From contig NZ_CP128595.1 of NCBI RefSeq assembly GCF_030444335.1, positions 1,936,501 to 2,000,500 on the forward strand: a stretch of DNA of 64,000 bases, read 5' to 3'. This document shows, piece by piece, positions 1 through 7,654 of this stretch. The position numbers and the translations under genes were made by a program. How positions within the stretch are numbered: position 1 is the first letter of the stretch; the number at the start of each line of letters is the position of its first letter. The stretch comes from Polaribacter huanghezhanensis (GTDB taxonomy: Bacteria; Bacteroidota; Bacteroidia; Flavobacteriales; Flavobacteriaceae). Below the pieces are notes generated by a model that saw only the letters and a list, made by a program, of their open reading frames with translations, had not been told where the DNA came from and searched no databases.

Positions 1-275
1 AATTTTTTAATTATTTTAATATTTTTTTTGGGCGTTTTAACGGGCTTTACGTTTCAATCTTTTTTTGTTTTGTCATTGCGAAGAAAGTTTTTGCTTTCTG
101 TGGCAATCTCATTATTAATTAAGAGATTACTTCGTCATTCTTCCTCGTAATGACGAGATGTTTCAAAAAAAGGATTTCCACTACAATCCCTAACGCATAT
201 ACTTTTTAAGTTTTGATTTAAACTGAAAACCTTTAGAACATTTCAACTTGTTACTTTCAAACTTTGTAACTATAA
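1..275. repeat. Intergenic tract with an 83-bp imperfect palindrome
   Basis: No gene is seen here. Bases 72-154 form an imperfect palindrome. The outer arms start GTCATTGCGAAGAAAG and end CTTCCTCGTAATGAC, and an inner hairpin pairs GCAATCTC with GAGATTAC. It resembles the short dispersed palindromes of other flavobacterial genomes, but no second close copy is in this window. The tract from about 225 to 270 is a CT/AG-rich low-complexity stretch resembling 20215-20300. Confidence 0.5.
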
Positions 276-1241
276 TTAAAAACAATCAATGATTCGTTGA
301 GCAATTCTTAAAGCTTCTGTTCCTTGTGACAAAGAAACAACCGGAGTTGTATCATTATTAATCGCATCAGCAAACGATTCTAACTCGTCTAAAATGGCGT
401 TATTTTCTGTAACTTCTGGATTGTCAAAATAGATTTGTTTTTTAACGCCTTCAGCATTTTGTAAAATCATGGCAAACTCATCTTGATGCTTTGGAACATC
501 TTTCATTTTTACAACTTCTGCAGTTTTTTCTAAAAAATCAACAGAAATATAGGCATCTTTTTGAAAAAATCTAGATTTACGCATATTTTTCATTGAAATT
601 CTACTCGCAGTTAAATTGGCAACACAACCGTTTTCAAATTCGATTCTTGCATTGGCAATATCTGGCGTTTCACTAATTACCGAAACACCACTTGCGTGAA
701 CGTTTTTTACAGGCGATTTAACGACGCTTAAAATAATATCGATATCGTGAATCATTAAATCCAATACCACAGGAACATCAGTTCCTCTAGGATTAAATTC
801 TGCCAATCGATGCGTTTCTATAAACATTGGCGCATCAATCATGTCTTTTACAGCGGTAAACGCAGGATTAAAACGTTCTACGTGACCAACTTGTCCACGA
901 ATATGTTTCTGACTTGCCAAGGTCCTAATTGCTTCTGCTTCTAAAACTGTTTTTGTAATTGGTTTTTCAATAAAAATATGGCAGCCTTTTTCTATGGCTA
1001 ATTTTGCACATTCAAAATGTGATAATGTTGGAGTTACAATGTCTATTACATCAACTTCATCAATTAAACTTTCTACAGAATCAAACAAGGTATACCCAAA
1101 TTCTTCGGCAACTTTTTGTGCGTTTTCTGTAAATGAATCGTAAAAACCTATTAATTCGTATTTATCTGATTGTTGTAATAAACGAAGATGAATTTTTCCT
1201 AAATGACCAGCGCCAAGAACACCTACTTTTAGCATATACAT
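276..1241 (-). CDS. Gfo/Idh/MocA family NAD(P)-dependent oxidoreductase
   Basis: A 321-residue cytoplasmic dehydrogenase, a usual length for the family. The N-terminal Rossmann fold has the dinucleotide-binding loop GAGHLG at residues 10-15. The family motif EKP, which contacts the nicotinamide, is at 92-94. The C-terminal domain carries the HDID stretch at 165-168, where the catalytic acid/base usually lies. The family oxidises or reduces sugars and related polyols, and the substrate cannot be read from the sequence. The start could be the first ATG (1241) or the ATG two codons later, which gives MLKVGVLG. The gene stands alone on the minus strand, separated from pcm by a palindromic repeat. 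Confidence 0.85.
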   Translation of the reverse strand: MYMLKVGVLGAGHLGKIHLRLLQQSDKYELIGFYDSFTENAQKVAEEFGYTLFDSVESLIDEVDVIDIVTPTLSHFECAKLAIEKGCHIFIEKPITKTVLEAEAIRTLASQKHIRGQVGHVERFNPAFTAVKDMIDAPMFIETHRLAEFNPRGTDVPVVLDLMIHDIDIILSVVKSPVKNVHASGVSVISETPDIANARIEFENGCVANLTASRISMKNMRKSRFFQKDAYISVDFLEKTAEVVKMKDVPKHQDEFAMILQNAEGVKKQIYFDNPEVTENNAILDELESFADAINNDTTPVVSLSQGTEALRIAQRIIDCF

Positions 1242-1250
1242 ATATTTTAA

Positions 1251-1325
1251 TGTCTCCTCGAGCGCAGTCGAGAGGTTTTATAATTAAATTGTCTTAAGTA
1301 GTTCTCGACTGCGCTCGAACAGACA
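1251..1325. repeat. Palindromic dispersed repeat, copy A (GCGCAGTC type)
   Basis: Two 26-bp arms in inverted orientation lie at 1251-1276 and 1300-1325. Arm 1 begins TGTCTCCTCGAGCGCAGTC; the reverse complement of arm 2 begins TGTCTGTTCGAGCGCAGTC. The arms differ at four positions and enclose about 23 bp. Related copies lie at 3039-3096 and 15408-15480, with a half copy at 7544-7562. It sits between divergently transcribed genes, so it is not placed as a terminator. Confidence 0.8.
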
Positions 1326-1432
1326 ATTTTTTGAGTTTTTTTAAAAAAAAATTTATCGCGAACAAAGATACACTTTTATAGCTATTTTTTTAGATTTATT
1401 ACTACTTTTAGAACTCCAAACTTTACTTAGAA

Positions 1433-2074
1433 TTGAAAGATACACATAAACATCAAGGACTTAGAAAACAGCTAGCTAACGTGTTAGAAGCGAAAGGAAT
1501 TACCGATAAAAATGTGTTAGATGCTGTCTGTAAAATTCCACGACATTTGTTTATCGATTCTAGTTTCGAAGCGCACGCTTATCAAGATAAAGCATTTCCG
1601 ATTGCAGCCGAGCAAACCATTTCTCAGCCTTACACCGTTGCATTTCAATCGCAAACACTAGAGGTTAAACCTGGAGATAAAGTATTAGAAATAGGTACAG
1701 GTTCTGGATATCAAACGGCTGTTTTACTAGAAATGAAAGCAGAAGTCTATTCGATAGAGCGTCAAAAAGAATTGTTTAAAAAAACATCTTTGTTCTTACC
1801 AAAATTAGGCTATAGAGCAAAGAAATTAATTTTTGGCGATGGTTATAAAGGATTGCCAGAAGTTGCACCTTTTGATAAAATTATTGTAACCGCTGGAGCA
1901 CCTTTTGTGCCGAAACCGTTATTAAGTCAGCTAAAAGTAGGAGGAAAGTTATTAATTCCTGTTGGTGATACAACACAAATAATGACGTTGTTTATCAGGA
2001 AATCTGCCAAAGAATTTGAAAAGCACGAATTAGGAGACTTTGCTTTTGTACCGATGTTGGGAGAGAAAAATTAA
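1433..2074 (+). CDS. pcm: Protein-L-isoaspartate O-methyltransferase
   Basis: A 213-residue enzyme that methylates isoaspartyl residues in aged proteins using S-adenosylmethionine, as part of protein repair in the cytoplasm. The family substrate-side motif QTISQPY is at residues 61-67 and the SAM-binding motif VLEIGTGSGY at 84-93, followed by the acidic residue and the post-motifs expected of a class I methyltransferase. The length is normal. The start is TTG at 1433, because no ATG precedes the conserved N-terminal helix. The last four bases overlap the end of the convergent DUF2147 gene. Confidence 0.93.
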   Translation: MKDTHKHQGLRKQLANVLEAKGITDKNVLDAVCKIPRHLFIDSSFEAHAYQDKAFPIAAEQTISQPYTVAFQSQTLEVKPGDKVLEIGTGSGYQTAVLLEMKAEVYSIERQKELFKKTSLFLPKLGYRAKKLIFGDGYKGLPEVAPFDKIIVTAGAPFVPKPLLSQLKVGGKLLIPVGDTTQIMTLFIRKSAKEFEKHELGDFAFVPMLGEKN

Positions 2075-2496
2075 TTTTTTATTCGATACCAATATGCAGT
2101 TCTGCCAAAAACTGAAAAACCAATATAACCACGAAGTTTCATCGTATTATTATCTTTTAACGTGATGTAGCATTTGTATTCTTTTCCATTTTTTGGATCT
2201 AAAACTTTTCCACCTGACCATTCGTCGCCATCTTTTTTTAACCCATTGATAATAACCAATCCTTTTATCGGTTTATTTTTGTTTTTTCCTTTGCAATTTT
2301 CGCAAACAGCATTTTTTGTTTTTGGGTCTAAAAGCTGAATAATCTTTCCGTAGAATTTGCCATTTTCTTGATAAACTTCAATAATAGATTCATCTTTATT
2401 GGTTTCTTCATCTACAGATTTCCATTTCCCTAAAATAGATTGCGAAAAGGCAATTGTAGTAAATAACAAGAAAAAAAGAAAAATTAGTTTTTTCAT
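2071..2496 (-). CDS. DUF2147 family exported protein
   Basis: A 141-residue protein with a clear signal peptide (residues 1 to about 18, ending AFSQ). After cleavage the mature domain begins ILGKWKSVDEETN and contains GKFYGKIIQL, followed by a Cys pair (CENCKGK) and GGKVLDPKNGKEYKC. This pattern fits DUF2147, a small beta-rich periplasmic or surface domain of unknown biochemical role. It directly follows kdsC on the same strand: the kdsC stop codon begins at 2497, so the two are probably co-transcribed. No function can be assigned. Confidence 0.8.
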   Translation of the reverse strand: MKKLIFLFFLLFTTIAFSQSILGKWKSVDEETNKDESIIEVYQENGKFYGKIIQLLDPKTKNAVCENCKGKNKNKPIKGLVIINGLKKDGDEWSGGKVLDPKNGKEYKCYITLKDNNTMKLRGYIGFSVFGRTAYWYRIKN

Positions 2497-3024
2497 TTAA
2501 TCGTATTTCGCATCAAAATTCCCACTCCATTTTCCTTGAACGCGTAATATTTGTTCGATGATATCTCTTGCACAACCTTCGCCTCCTTTTTTGTAAGAAA
2601 TGTATTTAGAAATTTCCTGAATTTCTGGAGCTGCATCATTTGGGCAACAAGGCATTCCAACTAATTTCATCACTGGATAATCTGGAATGTCATCTCCCAT
2701 ATACAATACGTTTTCTGATTGTAAATGGTATTTTTCAACCAACTCGTTGTATTGTTTAATTTTATCATGCGCACCTAGATAAATGTCTTTAATTCCCAAG
2801 TCTTTCAAACGAATTCTTACACCTTCGTTATTTCCACCAGAAATAATACAGACATTTAATCCAGCATCAACAGCTGTTTTTAATGCATAGCCATCTTTAA
2901 TATTCATGTGTCTTACCAATTCTCCGTTCGGAAAAACCGTCACGATTCCGTTGGTTAAAACGCCGTCAACATCAAAAATTAATGTATTTATTTGAGATAA
3001 AAATTCTTTATAACTTTTTTCCAT
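2497..3024 (-). CDS. kdsC: 3-deoxy-D-manno-octulosonate 8-phosphate phosphatase (KdsC type)
   Basis: A 175-residue HAD-superfamily phosphatase, the usual length for the cap-less KdsC subclass. It removes phosphate from KDO-8-phosphate to give KDO for the LPS inner core. The nucleophile motif DVDGVL is at residues 18-23, the second motif ISGGNN at about 61-66, and the metal-binding GDD at 110-112. KdsC-like proteins can also act on other sugar-acid phosphates, so the exact substrate is inferred from length and from the presence of kdsD at 58087-59055. It lies upstream of the DUF2147 gene and downstream of a palindromic repeat. Confidence 0.88.
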   Translation of the reverse strand: MEKSYKEFLSQINTLIFDVDGVLTNGIVTVFPNGELVRHMNIKDGYALKTAVDAGLNVCIISGGNNEGVRIRLKDLGIKDIYLGAHDKIKQYNELVEKYHLQSENVLYMGDDIPDYPVMKLVGMPCCPNDAAPEIQEISKYISYKKGGEGCARDIIEQILRVQGKWSGNFDAKYD

Positions 3025-3038
3025 ATTTTAATTTAATT

Positions 3039-3096
3039 TGTCTGTTCGAGCGGAGTCGAGAACTCATATAACCTCTCGACTCCGCTCGGGGAGACA
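3039..3096. repeat. Palindromic dispersed repeat, copy B (GCGGAGTC type)
   Basis: This is the same family as 1251-1325. Arm 1 begins TGTCTGTTCGAGCGGAGTC and arm 2 is its imperfect inverse, ending GGGGAGACA. Both arms carry G where copy A has C in the central octamer, so base pairing is preserved. It lies between kdsC and the DUF2520 gene, both on the minus strand. Confidence 0.8.
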
Positions 3097-3108
3097 TTTT
3101 ATTTTAAT

Positions 3109-3810
3109 TTATTCAATTGAGTTTTGAATTGACTTTGTAAGCAGTTGATATATTTTTTGCTGCTGCAAATTTAATTGTTCTAAATGATTTTGTATCGTTT
3201 GCACATCGTTTCTTTTTGCAGGACCCGTTTGTGCATCTTTTGGAGAAATTGATTGTGCCTTTTTAGCTGTTTCTTCAATCAAAGGGTATAAAATCTCAAA
3301 AGGAACATCGTTTTTCTCACAAATATCATTCGCAATTGTATACATATGATTGCTAAAATTATTTACAAAAACAGCTGCAACATGTAGTTTTTTTCGTTGT
3401 TCTGAATCAATTTGATAGATTTTTTTTCCAATAGATTTTGCGACATTTTCCAACAAATTAAAATCATCTTTATGTGAAGTTTCTAGGCAAAACGGAATCT
3501 CATTAAAATTGATGATTGCGTTTTTTGTAAACGATTGCAACGGATAAAAAACCCCTTTTCGTTTTCCTGCAATTGCGTTGATGTCAACTGCACCAGAAGT
3601 ATGCATAATCAATCCTTTTCTATCACCAATTTCTTGAGAAACTTGCCGAATTGCATCATCAGAAACTGCAATGATAGTTACATCAGAACTAGGAATAGTT
3701 GATAGTTTTCTAGAATTGATTTGTGTCACATTGATATTTAACGCCTTAGAAAAAGCACTATATAAATGTGTTGCCACATTTCCGTTACCAAGAATTACTA
3801 CTGAAATCAT
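3109..3810 (-). CDS. Rossmann-like and DUF2520 domain-containing protein
   Basis: A 233-residue protein. The N-terminal Rossmann fold starts VVILGNGNVATHL, with the dinucleotide-binding glycines at residues 8 and 10 and a beta strand VTIIAVSDDAI near 49-59. The C-terminal DUF2520 half contains HVAAVFVNNFSNHMY and GPAKRND, motifs shared with ProC/NADP oxidoreductase-like proteins. No reaction is established for this group in Bacteroidota. It is slightly short for the family but looks intact. It may be expressed with kdsC and the DUF2147 gene, although a palindrome intervenes. Confidence 0.8.
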   Translation of the reverse strand: MISVVILGNGNVATHLYSAFSKALNINVTQINSRKLSTIPSSDVTIIAVSDDAIRQVSQEIGDRKGLIMHTSGAVDINAIAGKRKGVFYPLQSFTKNAIINFNEIPFCLETSHKDDFNLLENVAKSIGKKIYQIDSEQRKKLHVAAVFVNNFSNHMYTIANDICEKNDVPFEILYPLIEETAKKAQSISPKDAQTGPAKRNDVQTIQNHLEQLNLQQQKIYQLLTKSIQNSIE

Positions 3811-3991
3811 ATCTAGCGAAGATATTGAAATTAATTTTCAACAATTAGATTATTAAAAATATTTTTGCATATTTGCGGTCTTATGATTGTTTAAATAGAC
3901 TCCTGTTTTCGTCGTTTCTAACACGATCCAAAATTATCAGCATTGAAATATCATCAAAGCTGAATTCTATTATTTTATATTTTTAAGTAGT

Positions 3992-5401
3992 ATGTCACAA
4001 AACAATCAATTTACCATAAAAAACATTTTTCAACTTTTTAAAGACGCCGTTAGCGGAAAAGAACAAGATTTTACAACTGGAAGCATTCGAAAAGCAGTTT
4101 TTCTATTATCGATTCCGATGATTTTAGAGATGCTAATGGAATCGATATTTGCTTTGGTCGATATTATTTACGTTTCTAGAATCAGTGTAAATGCTGTTGC
4201 AACCATTGGTTTAACAGAATCTGTAATTACCTTAGTGTACGCAGTTGCCATTGGATTAAGTATGGCGGTAACTGCTGTTGTTGCAAGGAGAATTGGAGAA
4301 AAAGATGTTGTTGGAGCCAACCAAGCAGCCATACAAGTGATCATTTTAGGAGTTGTCATCGCTATTATAATTAGTGTTATCGGAATTCTATATCCGAAGG
4401 AAATTTTAGCATTAATGGGCGCTGAAACCGATTTAATTGAAGAGGGTTTTGGCTATACAAAAATTTTATTAGGAGGAAACATTACTATTATGCTGTTGTT
4501 TTTAATCAACGCTATTTTTAGAGGCGCAGGAAATGCTTCTATTGCGATGTGGACGTTGATTTTATCAAACGGACTGAACATTATTTTAGATCCAATTTTT
4601 ATTTTTGGATTGGGTCCGATTCCTGCGTACGGAGTAGAGGGAGCAGCAATTGCAACAACAATTGGTAGAGGAACTGCTGTTGTTTGGCAATTAATCGCAT
4701 TGTTTTATGGTTTTGGAAAAATTAAAATTGCCGTAAAAGATGTGGTGATTCGAGTTTCTGTAATGATTAATTTGATCAAAGTTTCTTTAGGCGGAATTGG
4801 TCAGTTTTTAATCGGAACTTCTAGTTGGGTTTTCTTGATGAGAATCATGTCAGAATTTGGTAGCGAAGTGTTGGCAGGGTATACAATTGCAATTAGAATA
4901 ATGATGTTTACTTTAATGCCAGCATGGGGAATGAGCAATGCAGCGGCAACATTAGTTGGACAAAATTTGGGGGCAAAAAAACCAGACAGAGCAGAAAAAT
5001 CGGTTTGGAAAACCAGTAAATATGCAGCATATTTTATGGGATTTGTTTCCATCATTTATATGGTTTTTGCATCTACTTTTTTAGGTTGGTTTAGCGATAA
5101 TCCTGAAGTGGTGAAAAACGGAACATTATGTTTGCAAATTATTGCAGCGGGTTATGTTTTTTATGCCTACGGAATGGTTGTTATTCAGTCTTTTAATGGG
5201 TCTGGAGACACAAAAACGCCGACGTATATCAATTTTGTTTGCTTTTGGGTGTTTCAATTGCCGTTTGCTTATATCGTTGCAATACTATTTGAAGCTGGAC
5301 CAATTGGTGTATTTTTATCCATAACGTTAGCAGAAATCCTAATCGCAATAATCGGAATTTGGCTTTTCAAAAAAGGAAAGTGGAAAACAGTACAAGTGTA
5401 A
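3992..5401 (+). CDS. MATE family multidrug/cation antiporter
   Basis: A 469-residue inner-membrane protein, standard length for MATE transporters, with about twelve hydrophobic segments in two homologous halves. The N-terminal half has LSIPMILEMLMESIFALVDIIYVS, typical of MATE helix 1, and the family GAGNAS and GGIGQFL segments follow. MATE proteins export cationic drugs and metabolites in exchange for H+ or Na+. The substrate is not predictable. A soluble N-terminal stretch of about 35 residues precedes the first helix. The downstream PLP-enzyme gene starts 36 bp after the stop. Confidence 0.92.
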   Translation: MSQNNQFTIKNIFQLFKDAVSGKEQDFTTGSIRKAVFLLSIPMILEMLMESIFALVDIIYVSRISVNAVATIGLTESVITLVYAVAIGLSMAVTAVVARRIGEKDVVGANQAAIQVIILGVVIAIIISVIGILYPKEILALMGAETDLIEEGFGYTKILLGGNITIMLLFLINAIFRGAGNASIAMWTLILSNGLNIILDPIFIFGLGPIPAYGVEGAAIATTIGRGTAVVWQLIALFYGFGKIKIAVKDVVIRVSVMINLIKVSLGGIGQFLIGTSSWVFLMRIMSEFGSEVLAGYTIAIRIMMFTLMPAWGMSNAAATLVGQNLGAKKPDRAEKSVWKTSKYAAYFMGFVSIIYMVFASTFLGWFSDNPEVVKNGTLCLQIIAAGYVFYAYGMVVIQSFNGSGDTKTPTYINFVCFWVFQLPFAYIVAILFEAGPIGVFLSITLAEILIAIIGIWLFKKGKWKTVQV

Positions 5402-5437
5402 TTGTTTTCTTAATTTAGCTGAACTAATTTTTACATA

Positions 5438-6619
5438 ATGAAGAAAAATAATAACTTAGGAATAAACACCATTTGTACGCACGTTGGTGAAGTTAAAGAT
5501 GAACAATTTAAAGGCGCAATTTCTCCAATTTACATGTCGACTTCGTATGAGTTTGATAATGTAGATGTAAAACGATATCCGCGTTATTTTAACACACCAA
5601 ACCAAGAAATGCTATGCAAGAAAATTGCAGCATTAGAAAAAACAGAGAATGCACTGATTTTTGGTTCAGGAATGGCAGCTGTTAGTACAACTTTGTTGGC
5701 TTTTTTACACAAAGGAGATCATATTGTTTTGCAACAAACCTTGTATGGCGGAACGTATAATTTTGTGGTTGAAGAGTTTGATAAATTCGGAATTGAATAT
5801 TCGTTTACAAAGGATTTATCTATCGAATCTTTTCAAAAAGAAATCAAAGAAAACACCAAAGTATTGTACATAGAAACTCCGTCTAACCCGTTGTTAACCA
5901 TTACAGACATGCAGTTGGTTGCAGACTTGGCAAAGCAAAACGGAATTGTAACCATGATTGATAATACGTTTGCATCACCAATAAACCAAACTCCAATTGA
6001 TTTCGGAATTGATATTATGCTGCATTCTGCGACAAAATATATGGGCGGACATTCAGATATTTTGGCAGGCGCAGTTGCTGCATCAAATGAACATATTGAT
6101 AAGATTTGGAACATCGCAAAAAACTTAGGCGGAAGTTTAAGTGATTTTACGGTTTGGATGTTAGAACGCAGTTTAAAAACGATGAGTTTGCGTGTAAAAC
6201 GTCAAAGTAAAAATGCCTTAAAAATGGCAAAATATTTAGATAAAAATGAGTCAATTGCTAACGTGTATTATCCTGGTTTAAAATCGCATCCAAATTATGC
6301 ATTGGCAAAAAAACAAATGAGCAATTTTGGAGGAATGCTGTCTTTTGAATTAAATGATACTATAAACGCAATGGATTTTATGAATGCTTTATCGTTGATA
6401 AAACCATCCATGAGTTTGGCTGGAGTAGAAAGCACGATGTTAAGTCCAACACAAACATCCCACGCATTATTATCTCCAGAAGAAAGAGAAAACCAAGGAA
6501 TAAAAGATGGATTGATTCGGTTTTCTGTTGGAATTGAAGAAACCAAAGATATCATTGCCGATATTGAGCAAGCAATAGATAGTAGAATAGAAAAAATAGT
6601 ACAAAAAGAAGAAAAATGA
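5438..6619 (+). CDS. Cys/Met metabolism PLP-dependent enzyme (cystathionine gamma-synthase/lyase-like)
   Basis: A 393-residue fold-type I PLP enzyme of the trans-sulfuration family. The PLP-forming lysine is K200 in SATKYMGGHSD. Cofactor contacts are seen in FGSGMAA (75-81) and DNTFASP (175-181). The active-site tyrosine segment reads LYGGTY (102-107); methionine gamma-lyases usually have a cysteine where the second glycine stands, so a cystathionine-type enzyme or O-acyl-homoserine sulfhydrylase is more likely. The stop overlaps the bshB1 start (ATGA), so the two are translationally coupled, which fits a link between cysteine supply and bacillithiol. Confidence 0.88.
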   Translation: MKKNNNLGINTICTHVGEVKDEQFKGAISPIYMSTSYEFDNVDVKRYPRYFNTPNQEMLCKKIAALEKTENALIFGSGMAAVSTTLLAFLHKGDHIVLQQTLYGGTYNFVVEEFDKFGIEYSFTKDLSIESFQKEIKENTKVLYIETPSNPLLTITDMQLVADLAKQNGIVTMIDNTFASPINQTPIDFGIDIMLHSATKYMGGHSDILAGAVAASNEHIDKIWNIAKNLGGSLSDFTVWMLERSLKTMSLRVKRQSKNALKMAKYLDKNESIANVYYPGLKSHPNYALAKKQMSNFGGMLSFELNDTINAMDFMNALSLIKPSMSLAGVESTMLSPTQTSHALLSPEERENQGIKDGLIRFSVGIEETKDIIADIEQAIDSRIEKIVQKEEK

Positions 6620-7332
6620 AACTAGATATATTAGCTTTTGGAGCGCATCCAGACGATGTTGAATTAGGTTGTGGAGCAACCATTTCCAAAGAAATTTCTT
6701 TAGGAAAAAAAGTCGGAATTGTAGATTTAACACGTGGTGAATTAGGAACTCGTGGTTCGGCAAATTTGCGTGATCAAGAAGCTGCAAATGCGGCAAAAAT
6801 ATTAGGAGTTTCGGTTCGTGAAAATTTAGGTTTTGCAGATGGATTTTTTGTCAACGATAAAAAGCATCAATTAGAAATCATAAAAATGATTCGTAAATAC
6901 CAACCAGAAATTGTGTTGTGTAATTCAGTTGATGATCGACACATTGATCATCCGAAAGGAAGTACATTGGTTTCTGACGCGTGTTTTTTAAGCGGATTGA
7001 TAAAGGTAGAAACGGAATTAGATGGAGAAAGTCAACAAAAATGGCGACCAAAACAAGTGTATCATTACATCCAATGGAAAAACGTAGAACCCAATTTTGT
7101 GGTTGATGTAACAGGCTTTATGAATGTAAAAATTGAATCGGTAAAAGCATATAGTTCACAGTTTTTTGATCCGAACAGTAAAGAACCAGAAACTCCAATA
7201 ACAAGTAAAAATTTTATTGAGAGTATTCATTATAGAGCAAATGATTTAGGAAGATTAATTGGCGTAGAATACGCAGAAGGTTTTACCACAGAACGTTACG
7301 TTGCTGTAGAAAGTTTAGATAAATTAATTTAG
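6616..7332 (+). CDS. bshB1: Bacillithiol biosynthesis deacetylase BshB1
   Basis: A 238-residue zinc hydrolase of the LmbE/PIG-L family. It deacetylates GlcNAc-malate to GlcN-malate, the second step of bacillithiol synthesis in the cytoplasm. The zinc motif AHPDD is at residues 10-14, with the paired histidine motif DDRHIDHP (106-113) downstream. The segments LTRGELGTRG and YAEGFTTERY are characteristic of BshB1 rather than general LmbE proteins. It overlaps the upstream trans-sulfuration gene by four bases. No bshA or bshC is in the window. Confidence 0.92.
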   Translation: MKLDILAFGAHPDDVELGCGATISKEISLGKKVGIVDLTRGELGTRGSANLRDQEAANAAKILGVSVRENLGFADGFFVNDKKHQLEIIKMIRKYQPEIVLCNSVDDRHIDHPKGSTLVSDACFLSGLIKVETELDGESQQKWRPKQVYHYIQWKNVEPNFVVDVTGFMNVKIESVKAYSSQFFDPNSKEPETPITSKNFIESIHYRANDLGRLIGVEYAEGFTTERYVAVESLDKLI

Positions 7333-7339
7333 ATTTTCT

Positions 7340-7371
7340 TTGGTAGAGAATTAAAAAATAAATTATATTTG
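7340..7371 (+). promoter_or_regulatory. Promoter of tRNA-His
   Basis: A -33 box TTG (7340-7342, in TTTGG) and a -7 box TATATTTG (7364-7371) are separated by 21 bp. This matches the Bacteroidota vegetative consensus TTG-N19-21-TAnnTTTG. The tRNA starts 15-16 bp downstream. Confidence 0.75.
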
Positions 7372-7386
7372 CACCCGCAATTATAT

Positions 7387-7463
7387 GGTGGTTGTAGCTC
7401 AGTTGGTTAGAGTATCGGTTTGTGGTACCGAGGGTCGCGGGTTCGAATCCCGTCTTCCACCCA
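7387..7463 (+). tRNA. tRNA-His (anticodon GTG)
   Basis: The cloverleaf can be drawn directly. The D stem is GCTC/GAGT, the anticodon stem TCGGT/ACCGA with loop TTGTGGT giving anticodon GTG, and the T stem GCGGG/CCCGT with loop TTCGAAT. G7387 can serve as the extra G-1 opposite discriminator C7461, the histidine identity element. The acceptor stem pairs 7388-7394 (GTGGTTG) with 7454-7460 (CTTCCAC) but has two adjacent U-U mismatches at pairs 5-68 and 6-67. A full CCA is not encoded: the discriminator is followed by CAA. Confidence 0.95.
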
Positions 7464-7470
7464 AAAGCAA

Positions 7471-7500
7471 AATCCTTCTCGTTATGAGAAGGATTTTTTT
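7471..7500 (+). terminator. Rho-independent terminator of tRNA-His
   Basis: A perfect 10-bp stem AATCCTTCTC/GAGAAGGATT with loop GTTAT is followed by a T-tract. It begins 8 bp after the tRNA. Confidence 0.9.
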
Positions 7501-7561
7501 GTGCCTAGAGTTTAAGGATTAAAGCAAGGGATGAGAAGTTTATCTTGAGCGCAGTCGAAAG

Positions 7562-7620
7562 GAATCCCGTCTTCCACCCAAAAGCAAAACCTTTTCAGAA
7601 ATGAAAAGGTTTTTTTGTGC
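7562..7620 (+). pseudogene. Partial duplicate of the tRNA-His 3' end plus its terminator region
   Basis: Bases 7562-7589 are identical, over 28 nt, to 7445-7472, which spans the last 17 nt of the tRNA and its 3' flank. The copy is 117 bp downstream. It is followed by a second terminator-like hairpin (AACCTTTTCA 7588-7597 with TGAAAAGGTT 7602-7611, then T-tract), and both units end TTTTTTTGTGC. The 5' part of the tRNA is absent. Instead, 7544-7562 carries CTTGAGCGCAGTCGAAAGG, a half copy of the dispersed palindrome family. No functional tRNA can form. Confidence 0.85.
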
Positions 7621-7654
7621 TTTATTTTTTACATTTGGATAAATACTTATTTCT

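Noticed and set aside
7562..7620. A second functional tRNA gene
   Set aside because: Only the last 17 nt of the tRNA are present; no D or anticodon arm precedes them.
7630..7637. Promoter of the serine/threonine dehydratase-like gene (TACATTTG)
   Set aside because: The nearest TTG is only 12 bp upstream, so the spacing does not fit.
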